The translations under genes were made by a program, and so were the position numbers. The notes below the pieces were generated by a model. The model was not told the DNA's origin, ran no database searches, and worked only from the letters and a program-made list of their open reading frames with translations. Below, piece by piece: positions 16,400 through 24,852 of a stretch of 64,000 nt of DNA (positions within the stretch are counted from its first letter, which is position 1; each line of letters starts with the position of its first letter). This DNA comes from Xanthobacteraceae bacterium (lineage in GTDB: Bacteria > Pseudomonadota > Alphaproteobacteria > Rhizobiales > Xanthobacteraceae): assembly GCA_019752575.1 (NCBI GenBank), contig JAIELW010000011.1, positions 202,574-266,573 of the forward strand, in the 5' to 3' direction.

Positions 16400-17155
16400 A
16401 TGGCTGCCGCGAAGGAATTGAAGGCTGTAAGTCGCGCTAACGCCGGTAAGGGCGCCGCCCGTGCCGAACGCCGCGCGGGACGCGTCCCTGGAACCGTTTA
16501 CGGCGAGAACCAGCCGGCCGCCTCGATCTCGGTCGATGCCGTCGAAATCGGCCGCCGCATCTATGCCGGCCGCTTCCTTACCACCGTTTTCGATCTCGAG
16601 ATCGACGGCCAGAAGACCCGCGTGATCCCGCGCGATTTCCAGCTCGATCCGCTGAAGGATCGCCCGGTCCACGTCGACTTCCAGCGCCTCGGCAAGGGCG
16701 CGATCATCAAGGTCGCGGTGCCGGTCCACTTCATCAATCAGGAAGCCTCGCCCGGCATCAAGCGCGGCGGTACGCTGAACGTCGTGCGCCACACGGTCGA
16801 CTTCCACTGCCCGGCCGAACAGATTCCGGAATCCATCACCGCCGACCTCACCGGCCTCGAGATCAACGACTCGCTGCACATCTCGGCGGTGAAGCTGCCG
16901 GACGGCGTGAAGCCCGTGATCCGCGACCGCGATTTCACGATCGCGACCATCGTGCCGTCCTCGGGCTACCTCGAAGAACTCGCTGCCGCCGCTGCGAAGG
17001 CCAAAGCCGACGCTGCTGCCGCGGAAGCCGCTGCTGCCGCGGGCACTCCGCCGGCTGGCGAAGGTGTGGCTCCGGCCGCTGGCGAAGGCGCTGCTCCCGC
17101 GGCTCCGGCCGCCGACGCCAAGGGTGCGAAGCCCGAAGGCGGCGACAAGAAGTAA
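16400..17155 (+). CDS. rplY: 50S ribosomal protein L25/general stress protein Ctc
   Basis: Binds 5S rRNA in the large subunit. The 251-residue long form has an L25 domain (RVPGTVYGENQPAASISVD; FDLEIDGQKTRVIPRDFQLDPLKD) followed by the beta-barrel domain (INQEASPGIKRGGTLNVVRHTVD...IPESITADLTGLEIND). It ends in a low-complexity Ala/Pro/Glu tail of about 60 residues, usual for alphaproteobacteria. ATG 16400 follows a GAGG about 9 nt upstream; a start at 16382 would add six residues. It is followed by a 9-bp hairpin and then pth, the usual order. Confidence 0.95.
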   Translation: MAAAKELKAVSRANAGKGAARAERRAGRVPGTVYGENQPAASISVDAVEIGRRIYAGRFLTTVFDLEIDGQKTRVIPRDFQLDPLKDRPVHVDFQRLGKGAIIKVAVPVHFINQEASPGIKRGGTLNVVRHTVDFHCPAEQIPESITADLTGLEINDSLHISAVKLPDGVKPVIRDRDFTIATIVPSSGYLEELAAAAAKAKADAAAAEAAAAAGTPPAGEGVAPAAGEGAAPAAPAADAKGAKPEGGDKK

Positions 17156-17163
17156 GACGACGC

Positions 17164-17189
17164 GGCGGGTGCTTATCCTAGCACCCGCC
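17164..17189 (+). terminator. Hairpin between rplY and pth
   Basis: A perfect 9-bp stem (ggcgggtgc/gcacccgcc) with an 8-nt loop lies 8 nt after the rplY stop. There is no U-run, so it may attenuate or protect the rplY end rather than terminate fully. Confidence 0.5.
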
Positions 17190-17214
17190 CGCCGGTCCCC
17201 GCGGAGACCGTCCG

Positions 17215-17805
17215 ATGTTTTTATTCGCGGGACTTGGCAATCCGGGCGAGCAGTATCGCCGCAACCGGCACAATGTCGGCTTCATGGCCGCCGACGCGAT
17301 CCATTACCGTCATCGCTTTTCGCCCTGGCGCAAACGCTTTCAGGCGCAGACCGCCGAAGGCGAGATCGCGGGCGAAAAGGTACTCCTGCACAAGCCCCAA
17401 ACTTACATGAACGACTCCGGCCTTTCGGTCGCGGCTGCGCAGAAGTTCTACAAAATCGCACTCGGCGATACCGCCGTCTTCTATGACGAGATCGACCTGC
17501 CTCCCGCGAAGCTGCGCGCGAAGCTCGGCGGCGGCAACGCCGGCCACAACGGTCTTCGCTCGATCACGCAGCATTGCGGCAACGACTACATGCGCGTGCG
17601 CATCGGGGTCGGTCATCCGGGCGACCGTAATCTCGTTTCACGCTGGGTGCTTTCGGATTTCGCGAAAGCCGAGCACCCGTGGGTCGAGACCATGTGCGAG
17701 GCGATTTCCGATGCGGCGGAATACCTCGTGAGCCGCAAGCTCGAAGATTTCCAGAATCGCGTACACCTCGCGCTCGAAAAGAGCGGCGTCCTCAAATCCA
17801 TCTAA
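17215..17805 (+). CDS. pth: Peptidyl-tRNA hydrolase
   Basis: Pth releases peptides from prematurely dropped peptidyl-tRNAs. The 196-residue protein has the conserved N-terminus FAGLGNPGEQYRRNRHNVGFM with the catalytic His in RHNVGF, the KPQTYMNDSG motif near residue 61, DEIDLPPAKLRAKLGGGNAGHNGL near residue 91, and a family-typical GVGHPG. It lies between rplY and ychF, the standard alphaproteobacterial order, and ychF begins 15 nt after its stop. Confidence 0.96.
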   Translation: MFLFAGLGNPGEQYRRNRHNVGFMAADAIHYRHRFSPWRKRFQAQTAEGEIAGEKVLLHKPQTYMNDSGLSVAAAQKFYKIALGDTAVFYDEIDLPPAKLRAKLGGGNAGHNGLRSITQHCGNDYMRVRIGVGHPGDRNLVSRWVLSDFAKAEHPWVETMCEAISDAAEYLVSRKLEDFQNRVHLALEKSGVLKSI

Positions 17806-17820
17806 GCAAGAAAAGTAATC

Positions 17821-18918
17821 ATGGGATTCAAATGCGGAATCGTCGGTCTGCCGAATGTCGGCAAATCGACCCTCTTCAATGCGTTGACGCAGACCGCCGC
17901 GGCACAGGCGGCGAACTATCCGTTCTGCACCATCGAGCCGAATGTCGGCGAAGTGGCGGTTCCTGACGCGCGCGTCGATGCGCTCGCCAAAATCGCGGGC
18001 TCGGCGGAGATCGTACCGACCAAGATCAACTTCGTGGATATCGCGGGGCTCGTGCGCGGCGCCTCAAAAGGCGAAGGCCTCGGCAACCAGTTCCTCGGCC
18101 ATATCCGCGAAGTCGATGCCATCGTGCATGTGCTCCGCTGCTTCGAGGACAGCGACATCACGCATGTCGAAGGCGGCATCGATCCCTTGCGCGACGCCGA
18201 GACGGTGGAAACCGAGCTGATGCTTGCCGACCTCGACAGCCTCGAGAAGCGCATCGATAACCTCACCAAGAAAGCGCGCGGGCAGGACAAGGAAGCCATC
18301 GCGCAACTCGATCTCGTGAAGCGCTCGATCGAGGCACTTTCGAACGGCAAGCCCGCGCGCGTCGTGCAGCGCAAGGACGAAGAAGAAGCGGCGTTTCAAG
18401 CGCTGCAACTGATCACGGCAAAGCCGGTGCTCTATGTCTGCAACGTCGAGGAAAGTGCCGCGGCGACCGGCAACGAACTGTCGAGGAAAGTCGAGGCGAA
18501 GGCGAAAACCGAAAACGCCGTTACGGTCGCGATCTCGGCGAAGATCGAATCCGAAATCGCGATGCTTCCCATCGGCGAGCGTAAGGAATTTCTCGACGCT
18601 GCGGGCTTGGTTGAACCGGGTCTCGATCGCCTGATCCGCAAAGGCTACGAACTCTTGGGCCTGATCACCTATTTTACCGCAGGCCCGAAGGAGGCCCGCG
18701 CCTGGACCATCGTGAAGGGCATGCGGGGACCGCAGGCCGCGGGCGTGATCCACACCGATTTCGAGAAGGGATTCATCCGCGCCGAGACGATTGCATATGC
18801 CGACTACGTCGCATGCAAGGGCGAGGCTGGCGCGCGCGATGCCGGCAAGCTACGGCTCGAGGGCAAGGAATATGTGGTGCAGGACGGCGATGTCATGCAC
18901 TTCCGCTTCGCCAACTAA
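17821..18918 (+). CDS. ychF: Redox-regulated ATPase YchF (Obg family)
   Basis: A ribosome-associated Obg-family P-loop NTPase that prefers ATP. The 365-residue protein begins GFKCGIVGLPNVGKSTLFNAL (G1) and has DIAGLVRGASKGEGLGNQFL (G3). In the usual G4 position, VCNVEE replaces NKxD, as expected for YchF. A helical coiled-coil domain follows, and the C-terminal TGS domain includes FTAGPKEARAWTI and GDVMHFRFAN. It follows pth by 15 nt. Confidence 0.95.
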   Translation: MGFKCGIVGLPNVGKSTLFNALTQTAAAQAANYPFCTIEPNVGEVAVPDARVDALAKIAGSAEIVPTKINFVDIAGLVRGASKGEGLGNQFLGHIREVDAIVHVLRCFEDSDITHVEGGIDPLRDAETVETELMLADLDSLEKRIDNLTKKARGQDKEAIAQLDLVKRSIEALSNGKPARVVQRKDEEEAAFQALQLITAKPVLYVCNVEESAAATGNELSRKVEAKAKTENAVTVAISAKIESEIAMLPIGERKEFLDAAGLVEPGLDRLIRKGYELLGLITYFTAGPKEARAWTIVKGMRGPQAAGVIHTDFEKGFIRAETIAYADYVACKGEAGARDAGKLRLEGKEYVVQDGDVMHFRFAN

Positions 18919-18934
18919 GCTTTTCAGGAAACCG

Positions 18935-19408
18935 ATGGACGCGAAAACCGCCCGCTTCGCCTACGAGGATTTCGAGGTCGGCAGCGTCATGACTTTCGGG
19001 CCGCGCCTGATTACGCGCGGGGAAATCATCGAATACGCGACCGAATTCGATCCGCAACCGATGCATCTCGACGACGAAGCGGCGAACAAGTCGATGCTGA
19101 AAGGTCTTTCCGCCTCCGGCTGGCACAGCTGCGCGATCATGATGCGCATGATTTACGACGGCTTTCTGCATGAATCGAGTTCGCTCGGCGCGCCGGGCGT
19201 CGATGAAATGCGCTGGATGAGGCCGGTCCGGCCGGACGATCAACTGACGATCCGCGTCACTTGCCTCGGCAAGCGCGACTCCGGCAGCCGTCCGCAAGTC
19301 GGGCTCGTGCGCTTCAATCTGGAGATGCTGAACGGCAAAAACGAAATCGTGTTGCAATCGTCTTATTCCGGCTTCTTCGGCAAGCGCAATTCGGCAGCCA
19401 CGCCGTGA
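18935..19408 (+). CDS. MaoC-like hot-dog dehydratase, first of two
   Basis: A 157-residue single hot-dog domain protein of the MaoC/R-specific enoyl-CoA hydratase type. The catalytic Asp-His dyad region is visible as ATEFDPQPMHLDDEAA near residue 38, followed by LSASGWHSCAIMMRM. ATG 18935 has AGGA 8 nt upstream. The adjacent gene, which it overlaps by 4 nt, is a second member with the same layout. The two may form a heterodimer, since some two-domain MaoC enzymes need paired hot-dog units. The substrate is unknown. Confidence 0.88.
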   Translation: MDAKTARFAYEDFEVGSVMTFGPRLITRGEIIEYATEFDPQPMHLDDEAANKSMLKGLSASGWHSCAIMMRMIYDGFLHESSSLGAPGVDEMRWMRPVRPDDQLTIRVTCLGKRDSGSRPQVGLVRFNLEMLNGKNEIVLQSSYSGFFGKRNSAATP

Positions 19409-19881
19409 AATATTTCGAGGAAATGAAAATCGGCGATGTCCGCGAGTTCGGCTCTTACACCTTCACCGCCGAGAACATCATTCGCTTTGCGAAAAAGTAC
19501 GATCCGCAACCGTTTCACTTGAGCGAGGAAGCGGGCAAGAAATCGCTGTTCGGCGGGCTCTGCGCTTCCGGGTGGCACACCGCCGCCGCTTGCATGCGCA
19601 AGATCGTGGACTTCAATAAAGCCGCCTACGAGGAAGCACTTGCGCGCGGCGAGAAGCCGGTTGCCTCCGGCCCCTCGCCCGGATTCAAGAACCTGAAATG
19701 GCTTAAGCCCGTCTATGCCGGCGACACCGTCACCTACACAAGCGAGATCATGGAATTGCGCGAATCGGCAACCCGCCCCGAGTGGGGATTGATGCTCGCG
19801 AAGATTTACGGCGTGAACCAGAAAGGCGAGCGCGTTTACGAGTTCGACAGTTCGGCTTTCATGCCGCGGAAGCCGAAATGA
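19405..19881 (+). CDS. MaoC-like hot-dog dehydratase, second of two
   Basis: Like its upstream neighbour, a one-domain hot-dog protein of 158 residues with the hydratase motif FAKKYDPQPFHLSEEAGKKS near residue 33 and LCASGWHTAAACMRK. GTG 19405 overlaps the upstream TGA (GTGA), implying translational coupling; ATG 19423 is a possible alternative. Sequence similarity to the first gene suggests tandem duplication. A GIY-YIG element begins 11 nt after its stop. Confidence 0.88.
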   Translation: MKYFEEMKIGDVREFGSYTFTAENIIRFAKKYDPQPFHLSEEAGKKSLFGGLCASGWHTAAACMRKIVDFNKAAYEEALARGEKPVASGPSPGFKNLKWLKPVYAGDTVTYTSEIMELRESATRPEWGLMLAKIYGVNQKGERVYEFDSSAFMPRKPK

Positions 19882-19891
19882 TGCTTTTATT

Positions 19892-20257
19892 GTCGTCCCC
19901 GCGCACGCGGGGACCCATACTCCCTGCGTGAGTGATGCGATACGCCGTATATATCCTCGCGAGCAAACGGCACGGGACGCTTTACATCGGGATTACGAAC
20001 AATCTTTCAAAACGATTAGGCGAGCACCGCTCCGGCGTAGGTTCAAAATTCGTGCGCGATTACAAAGTTAAGATGCTAGTTCACATTGAACTCTTCGACG
20101 AACCTGAACAGGCTATCGCGCGAGAGAAACAATTAAAGAAGTGGAATCGTGACTGGAAGATTGAGCTCATTGAGCGCGAGAACCCTGATTGGCAAGACCT
20201 AACGCCTGATCTTATTTAGGCACCGGGGTTATGGATCCCCGCTTTCGCGGGGATGAC
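19892..20257. mobile_element. GIY-YIG ORF unit with inverted repeats, copy 2
   Basis: The left repeat 19892-19930 (gtcgtccccgcgcacgcggg...) and right repeat 20219-20257 (rc begins gtcatccccgcgaaagcggg) bracket one GIY-YIG ORF, the same layout and size as 3090-3453. The flank gctttt precedes the left end in both copies. The interior is AT-richer than the neighbourhood (about 40% GC in 20041-20100 by count). Mobility is inferred from two non-allelic copies. Confidence 0.7.
19935..20219 (+). CDS. GIY-YIG nuclease-domain protein (COG2827-like), copy 2
   Basis: A 94-residue GIY-YIG domain protein with the same motif order as the 3131 copy: YAVYILASKRHG, LYIGITNNLSKRL, and the catalytic-type Glu in AREKQLKKWNRDW. 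The C-terminus NPDWQDLTPDL is nearly identical to the other copy, so the full length is under similar constraint. ATG 19935 corresponds to the start of copy 1; a GTG just before it is possible. The stop is at the edge of the right inverted repeat. Function unproven; recognition of the flanking palindromes is my inference. Confidence 0.88.
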   Translation: MRYAVYILASKRHGTLYIGITNNLSKRLGEHRSGVGSKFVRDYKVKMLVHIELFDEPEQAIAREKQLKKWNRDWKIELIERENPDWQDLTPDLI

Positions 20258-20476
20258 ATTGAGACGCTTCCTGAAGCGCGCAAGCGCAATCACCGCCCAG
20301 ATCGCCTCGATTACGCCGAAGGGCCACGCCCCCTGCAAGAAGCCGTAAACTGACGCCAATGCGCAGGCGATCGCAAACGCGAAAATGAACCACGGGCTGC
20401 GGTCTTCCAGCGCGTAGAACAAAAGCATCGCGCTGACGGCGAAGAGACCAAATAAGGTCAAAAAGTCGAAGATCAT
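20216..20476 (-). CDS. Small membrane protein of unknown function with repeat-encoded C-terminus
   Basis: An 86-residue protein with two or three hydrophobic helices (IFDFLTLFGLFAVSAMLLFYAL; FIFAFAIACALASVYGFL; FGVIEAIWAVIALARF). The start at 20476 has aggtgg upstream. The last 14 residues (NVIPAKAGIHNPGA) are translated from the right inverted repeat of the GIY-YIG element, and the stop lies within the element, overlapping the convergent GIY-YIG gene by 4 nt. The native end was therefore probably lost when the element arrived. No function is known to me. Confidence 0.7.
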   Translation of the reverse strand: MIFDFLTLFGLFAVSAMLLFYALEDRSPWFIFAFAIACALASVYGFLQGAWPFGVIEAIWAVIALARFRKRLNVIPAKAGIHNPGA

Positions 20477-20487
20477 CTTGCCACCTT

Positions 20488-20591
20488 GTCATTCCGGATC
20501 GCGCTTACGCAAGTCGGATTTATCCGACTTGCGCATATTTAAATTACGAAAGTCGGGTAAACCCGACTTTCGCTCGCGCATCCGGAATGAC
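20488..20591. repeat. Intergenic palindromic repeat (gtcattccgg family) with nested hairpins
   Basis: Outer arms gtcattccggat.../...atccggaatgac enclose two inner hairpins: aagtcggatttatccgactt and aaagtcgggtaaacccgact. It lies between apt (stop at 20603) and the small membrane protein start. Related ends occur at 56999-57107. Confidence 0.85.
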
Positions 20592-20602
20592 AGTTAGGAA
20601 AT

Positions 20603-21148
20603 TCAATGCCCCTCGAAGTTCACCAGCGTCCGCACCGGCACACCTAACGCGCGCAATTTCGCGGCACCGCCCAGTTCCGGCAGGTCGACGACAAAGCACG
20701 CCGCGAGCACTTCCGCGCCCATCCCGCGCAGCAGCTTCACCGCGCCTTCCGCCGTGCCGCCGGTTGCGATCAGATCGTCCACGAGGATCACGCGCTCGCC
20801 TTTGCTCACCGCATCCTTGTGCATTTCCATCTCGTCGATGCCGTATTCGAGCGAGTAAGCGATCCGCACCGTCTCGTAGGGCAGTTTTCCCTTTTTGCGG
20901 ATCGGCACGAAGCCCGCGGAAACCTGATGCGCCACCGCGCCGCCGATAATGAAACCGCGCGCCTCGATTCCCGCCACCTTGTCGATCTTCGAGCCCGCCC
21001 AAGGGTTCACGAGATCGTCCACCGCGCGGCGGAACGCCCGCGCGTTGCCTAGCAAGGTCGTGATGTCGCGGAACCGGATACCGGGCTTGGGATAGTCCGG
21101 GATCGTGCGGATGGCGGCACGAAGGTCGAGCGCGTCGGGCGGATTCAT
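20603..21148 (-). CDS. apt: Adenine phosphoribosyltransferase
   Basis: Converts adenine plus PRPP to AMP in purine salvage. The 181-residue protein has the N-terminal [15 protein letters not shown] motif, [13 protein letters not shown] (base-binding loop region), and the PRPP loop [16 protein letters not shown] near residue 127. I chose ATG 21148 ([10 protein letters not shown]) since the family starts near there; the open frame runs 15 codons further without similarity. Its C-terminus ends beside a palindromic repeat. Confidence 0.95.
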   Translation of the reverse strand: MNPPDALDLRAAIRTIPDYPKPGIRFRDITTLLGNARAFRRAVDDLVNPWAGSKIDKVAGIEARGFIIGGAVAHQVSAGFVPIRKKGKLPYETVRIAYSLEYGIDEMEMHKDAVSKGERVILVDDLIATGGTAEGAVKLLRGMGAEVLAACFVVDLPELGGAAKLRALGVPVRTLVNFEGH

Positions 21149-21264
21149 GAAATTCCCTGTGGTTCGCAGGCTACACCTTGTCGGCAGGCGCAAAACGAGA
21201 ATAGCCTACTTCCCGGCGGCGACGGATTCGCGAAACGCCGCAAGAAATTCTTGAGGAGAGCGCC

Positions 21265-21387
21265 ATGGCCAAGGGCCAGATGAGATCCACCAAGGAAAAG
21301 AAAAAGCCGAAGGCGGAGACGTCCAAGAAAGGCACGTCTTCGTATAAACAGGCTTACGGCAAAGGGGCCGCGCCGGCGAAAAGCTGA
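21265..21387 (+). CDS. Small basic protein of 40 residues
   Basis: A very short gene supported by a strong Shine-Dalgarno (gaggag, 7 nt before ATG) and a rho-independent terminator 17 nt after the stop. It encodes a Lys-rich polar peptide (MAKGQMRSTKEKKKPKAE...KAYG-type tail ending GAAPAKS). Similar small, highly charged MAKGQMRS-type proteins of unknown role occur in Rhizobiales, as far as I recall. It could bind nucleic acid given its charge, but that is speculation. Confidence 0.65.
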   Translation: MAKGQMRSTKEKKKPKAETSKKGTSSYKQAYGKGAAPAKS

Positions 21388-21403
21388 GCGGAGGAGACCC
21401 AAT

Positions 21404-21433
21404 AAAAAAGGCCCCGCATAGCGGGGCCTTTTT
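21404..21433. terminator. Bidirectional rho-independent terminator
   Basis: The stem aggccccgc-ata-gcggggcct is preceded by six A and followed by a T-run, so it can end both the small ORF on the plus strand and petC on the minus strand. Confidence 0.9.
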
Positions 21434-21449
21434 CTTATCCGGTTCGCGC

Positions 21450-22289
21450 TCAGTGCGCGCTGGCCCAGACCTTCTTCTTGGTGAAGTAGGCGAGCCCCGC
21501 AAACACGATCAGGAAGATCATGACCTGGAAGCCGATGCGCTTGCGCTGATCGAGATGCGGCTCGGCGGCCCACATCAAGAACGCGGTGACGTCGCGCGCA
21601 TACTGGTCGACCGTCTGCGGCGAACCGTCGGTGTATTCGACGCGCTTGTCTTCGAGCGGCGGGCGCATGGAGATGCGGTTGCCGGGAAAATATTTGTTCC
21701 AGAACTGCGTCGGCGTGAGCTGCTCGCCCGCCGGCGGATTTTCGTAGCCGGTAAGCAGCGCGTGCAGATAATCGACGCCGTTCTCCTGATACTGGCGGAC
21801 GATGTCGATCAGGAAACCGGGAAAGCCGACTTCGTAGGTGCGCGCCTTCGCGATCACCGAGAGATCGACCGGCAGCGCGCCGTTATGGGTCGCGCGCGCG
21901 GCCTGCTCGTTCGCGAAGATCGGCGGGAAGTAATCGGACGGACGGCCGGGGCGCTGGAACATCTCGCCGCGGTCGTTCGGACCGTCGGTGATCTGATATT
22001 CGCCCGCGAGCGTCTTGATCTGGCCTTCGGTGAAGCCGAGCGCGCCGGCCTGGCCGAGCGTGCGGAAGGCGACGAGCTTCAGCGAATGACAGGCCTGGCA
22101 GACTTCGCGATAGACCTTGAAGCCGCGCTGCAGCTGCTGCTTGTCGTAGTGGCCGAAGGGACCTGAGAAAGTCCACTTCAGGCGCGGCGGCAGCGGCGCA
22201 TGCGGGTCGGCGGCGAGCGCCGCGTTTGAAGCGCCGAACGAAATCGCGGAAGCGAGGCCGAGCGCGATAAGGGTGTTCTTGTTCATCAT
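21450..22289 (-). CDS. petC: Cytochrome c1 of the bc1 complex
   Basis: The membrane-anchored c-type cytochrome that accepts electrons from the Rieske protein. The 279-residue precursor has a signal peptide ending near ASNAALA, heme-attachment CQACH with Cys64, Cys67 and His68, and a C-terminal membrane anchor (FQVMIFLIVFAGLAYF). The PPNFPP-like region is replaced by EMFQRPGRPSDYFPPIFAN. It begins 7 nt after petB as a separate gene. Bradyrhizobium japonicum makes b and c1 as one fbcH polyprotein. Confidence 0.95.
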   Translation of the reverse strand: MMNKNTLIALGLASAISFGASNAALAADPHAPLPPRLKWTFSGPFGHYDKQQLQRGFKVYREVCQACHSLKLVAFRTLGQAGALGFTEGQIKTLAGEYQITDGPNDRGEMFQRPGRPSDYFPPIFANEQAARATHNGALPVDLSVIAKARTYEVGFPGFLIDIVRQYQENGVDYLHALLTGYENPPAGEQLTPTQFWNKYFPGNRISMRPPLEDKRVEYTDGSPQTVDQYARDVTAFLMWAAEPHLDQRKRIGFQVMIFLIVFAGLAYFTKKKVWASAH

Positions 22290-22296
22290 ATGCCCC

Positions 22297-23553
22297 TTAG
22301 CGCGAGCCTTTGACCTTCGCCGGGGCGAGCGGCTGATTGCCGAGCACCGACTCCGCGATCGACGCCGGCACCGGCGAAGGCTTCTCGTAATACGAGAGCA
22401 GCGGCAAGATTACGAAGAAGTGGATGAAGTAGTAAGCGGTGAGAATACGCGAGGCGATGACATAGCCGCCTTCCGCGGGCTTGGCGCCGAGCCAGCCCAA
22501 GCCGATGCAGCAGATCACGAAGATCCAGAAGAACTGCTTGAACAGCGGACGGTACTTGGCCGAGCGGGTCTTGGCGCGATCCAGCCACGGCAGGAAAGCA
22601 AGCACCGCGATCGACGCGAACATCGCGATGACGCCGCCGAGCTTCGACGGGATCGCCCGCAGGATTGCGTAGAACGGCAGGAAGTACCACTCCGGCACGA
22701 TGTGCGTCGGCGTCTGCAGCGGGTTCGCCGGGATGTAGTTGTCGGCGTGACCAAGATAGTTCGGGATGTAGAACACGAACCACGCGAAGAAGATCATAAA
22801 GCAGACCATCGCGAAGTTATCCTTCGCGGTCGCATAGGGCGTGAACGCCACGACATCCTTGTCGCTCTTCACGTCGATACCGGCCGGATTGTTCTGGCCG
22901 ACCTCATGCAGCGCCCAGATGTGCAGGACGACGACGCCCGCGATCATGAACGGCAGCAGGTAGTGCAGCGAGAAAAAGCGCTGCAGCGTCGGCTGATCGA
23001 CCGAGTAACCGCCCCATAGGAATTCCACGACCTTCGGACCGATGCCCGGAATCGCCGAGAACAGGTTGGTGATGACGGTGGCGCCCCAGAAGCTCATCTG
23101 GCCCCACGGCAGCACGTAGCCCATGAACGCGGTTGCCATCATCAGGAGGAAGATGATGACGCCGAGAATCCAGAGGATCTCGCGCGGCTCCTTGTATGAG
23201 CCGTAATAGAAGCCGCGGAAAATGTGGATGTAGACGGCGATGAAGAACATCGACGCGCCGTTCGCGTGCACGTAGCGCAAGAGCCAGCCGAAGTTCACGT
23301 CGCGCATGATGTGCTCGACCGAGTCGAACGCGCCGACGACGGTCGGCGTGTAATGCATCGCGAGCACGATGCCGGTGATGATCTGCACACCGAGGCAGAA
23401 CGAAAGGATTCCGCCGAAGGTCCACCAGTAGTTCAGGTTGCGCGGCGTCGGGTAAGCGACGAAGGAGGAGTGCATCAGCCCGAGGATCGGGAGACGGCGC
23501 TCGGTCCATTGCAGGAATGCGCTTTTCGGCTTGAAGTTCGACGGCCCGCTCAT
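22297..23553 (-). CDS. petB: Cytochrome b of the bc1 complex
   Basis: The 418-residue di-heme quinol-oxidising subunit with eight predicted helices. The N-terminal [26 protein letters not shown], the heme-ligand helices ([36 protein letters not shown]), the Qo motif PEWY ([19 protein letters not shown]) and the [12 protein letters not shown] segment are intact. It is the middle gene of petA-petB-petC, transcribed from petA. The protein ends without a linker to c1, so it is not a fusion. Confidence 0.97.
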   Translation of the reverse strand: MSGPSNFKPKSAFLQWTERRLPILGLMHSSFVAYPTPRNLNYWWTFGGILSFCLGVQIITGIVLAMHYTPTVVGAFDSVEHIMRDVNFGWLLRYVHANGASMFFIAVYIHIFRGFYYGSYKEPREILWILGVIIFLLMMATAFMGYVLPWGQMSFWGATVITNLFSAIPGIGPKVVEFLWGGYSVDQPTLQRFFSLHYLLPFMIAGVVVLHIWALHEVGQNNPAGIDVKSDKDVVAFTPYATAKDNFAMVCFMIFFAWFVFYIPNYLGHADNYIPANPLQTPTHIVPEWYFLPFYAILRAIPSKLGGVIAMFASIAVLAFLPWLDRAKTRSAKYRPLFKQFFWIFVICCIGLGWLGAKPAEGGYVIASRILTAYYFIHFFVILPLLSYYEKPSPVPASIAESVLGNQPLAPAKVKGSR

Positions 23554-23588
23554 TCTTCAGATTCCGTTTTCAATAAGCGAAGTGCGGA

Positions 23589-24122
23589 TCAACCGATCCG
23601 CACCATCGTGTCGGAAGCAAATTCGTAGGGAGGCACTTCGAGATTCAGCGGCGCCGGGCCTTTCCGGATGCGGCCCGAGGTGTCGTAGTGCGAACCGTGG
23701 CACGGGCAGAAGAAGCCCTTGTAGTCGCCCTGATGACCGAGCGGCACGCAACCGAGATGGGTGCAGACGCCGACCAGCACGAGCCACTGCTCCTTACCCT
23801 TTTTCACGCGCGCGTCGTCGGGCTGCGGATCGGGCAGGTCGCGGAGCGGGGTCGCCTTCGCTTCCTCGATTTCCTTCTTGGTGCGGTGCGCGATGAAGAC
23901 CGGCTTGCCGCGCCACTTCACGGTGATGATCTGGCCTTCCTGCACGGGCGACAGATCGACTTCGGCGGAAGCCAGCGCCTGCACCGAAGCGTCGGGATTC
24001 ATCTGATGAATGAGCGGCCACGCGGCGGCGGCGGCGCCGACCGCGCCCATTGCGCCAGTCGCAATATAGAGGAAGTCGCGCCGGGTCGGCTGATCGCCAT
24101 TCATGGTGGTGGATTTCGCCAA
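23589..24122 (-). CDS. petA: Rieske iron-sulfur protein of the bc1 complex
   Basis: The 177-residue 2Fe-2S subunit that moves electrons from quinol to cytochrome c1. The N-terminus carries a twin-arginine-type anchor ([20 protein letters not shown]), consistent with Tat export of a folded Fe-S protein. Cluster ligands are in the two boxes CTHLGC and CPCHGSHYD. It is the first gene of the operon; 268 bp separate it from the divergent trmL, which is where the promoter must lie. Confidence 0.97.
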   Translation of the reverse strand: MAKSTTMNGDQPTRRDFLYIATGAMGAVGAAAAAWPLIHQMNPDASVQALASAEVDLSPVQEGQIITVKWRGKPVFIAHRTKKEIEEAKATPLRDLPDPQPDDARVKKGKEQWLVLVGVCTHLGCVPLGHQGDYKGFFCPCHGSHYDTSGRIRKGPAPLNLEVPPYEFASDTMVRIG

Positions 24123-24390
24123 GTTCCGGTCCTTTCCATCGCATCGACGGAGCGTGACCGCTTCTCAAGCAAGACGCCGCGAAACGGACTCGCCTAGATG
24201 TCGGCGGTGGCCCCGGTCCGCGGCGCAAACCCTGCAAAAATCGACAGAATCTGCCGATTGCGGCGCCCCTATTGAACGCTTCTAATGTCACTTGAGCCCA
24301 TTATTGTCCAGTATCCGGCCATGCGGCACGGAGTCGTTATGCGCGATTTTCCGCGTGTCCCCGCCTTCCGCACATGCCATTGAGCCGCCA

Positions 24391-24852
24391 ATGGAAATCG
24401 CGCTTTACGAGCCTGACATTCCGCAGAACACCGGGACCATCATGCGTCTCGGTGCGTGTCTTGGCGTGCCTGTCCACATCATCGAGCCGGCAGGCTTTCC
24501 GGTGAGCGACCGGGCATTCCGCCGCGCCGGTTTGGACTACCTGGATACAGTGAAAATCGAGCGGCATGTCTCGTTCGCCGCATTCGAAACGTGGCGCAAA
24601 GCGAACGGCCGGCGGCTTGTCCTGCTGACCACGAAGGCGAAGCAACTCTATTCCTCGTTCGCCTTTCGTGACGGCGATCTGCTCATGGTCGGACGCGAGT
24701 CCTCCGGCGTTCCGGACAACGTGCATGCGAGCGCCGATGCTTCGCTGCGCATCCCGATGCGCGAGGGCCTGCGCTCGCTCAATATCGCGGTAGCGCTTTC
24801 GATGGTTTTGGGCGAAGCACTGCGCCAGACGGGGCGTCTGAACGATGACTGA
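24391..24852 (+). CDS. trmL: tRNA (cytidine/uridine-2'-O-)-methyltransferase TrmL
   Basis: A SPOUT-class enzyme that methylates the 2'-O of the wobble nucleotide in leucine tRNAs. It has 153 residues. It starts [20 protein letters not shown] and carries the SAM-knot motifs [15 protein letters not shown] and [20 protein letters not shown] 24391 begins right at the conserved N-terminus; the upstream frame is open but not family-like. The end overlaps hemF by 8 nt, so the two are co-transcribed. Confidence 0.93.
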   Translation: MEIALYEPDIPQNTGTIMRLGACLGVPVHIIEPAGFPVSDRAFRRAGLDYLDTVKIERHVSFAAFETWRKANGRRLVLLTTKAKQLYSSFAFRDGDLLMVGRESSGVPDNVHASADASLRIPMREGLRSLNIAVALSMVLGEALRQTGRLNDD

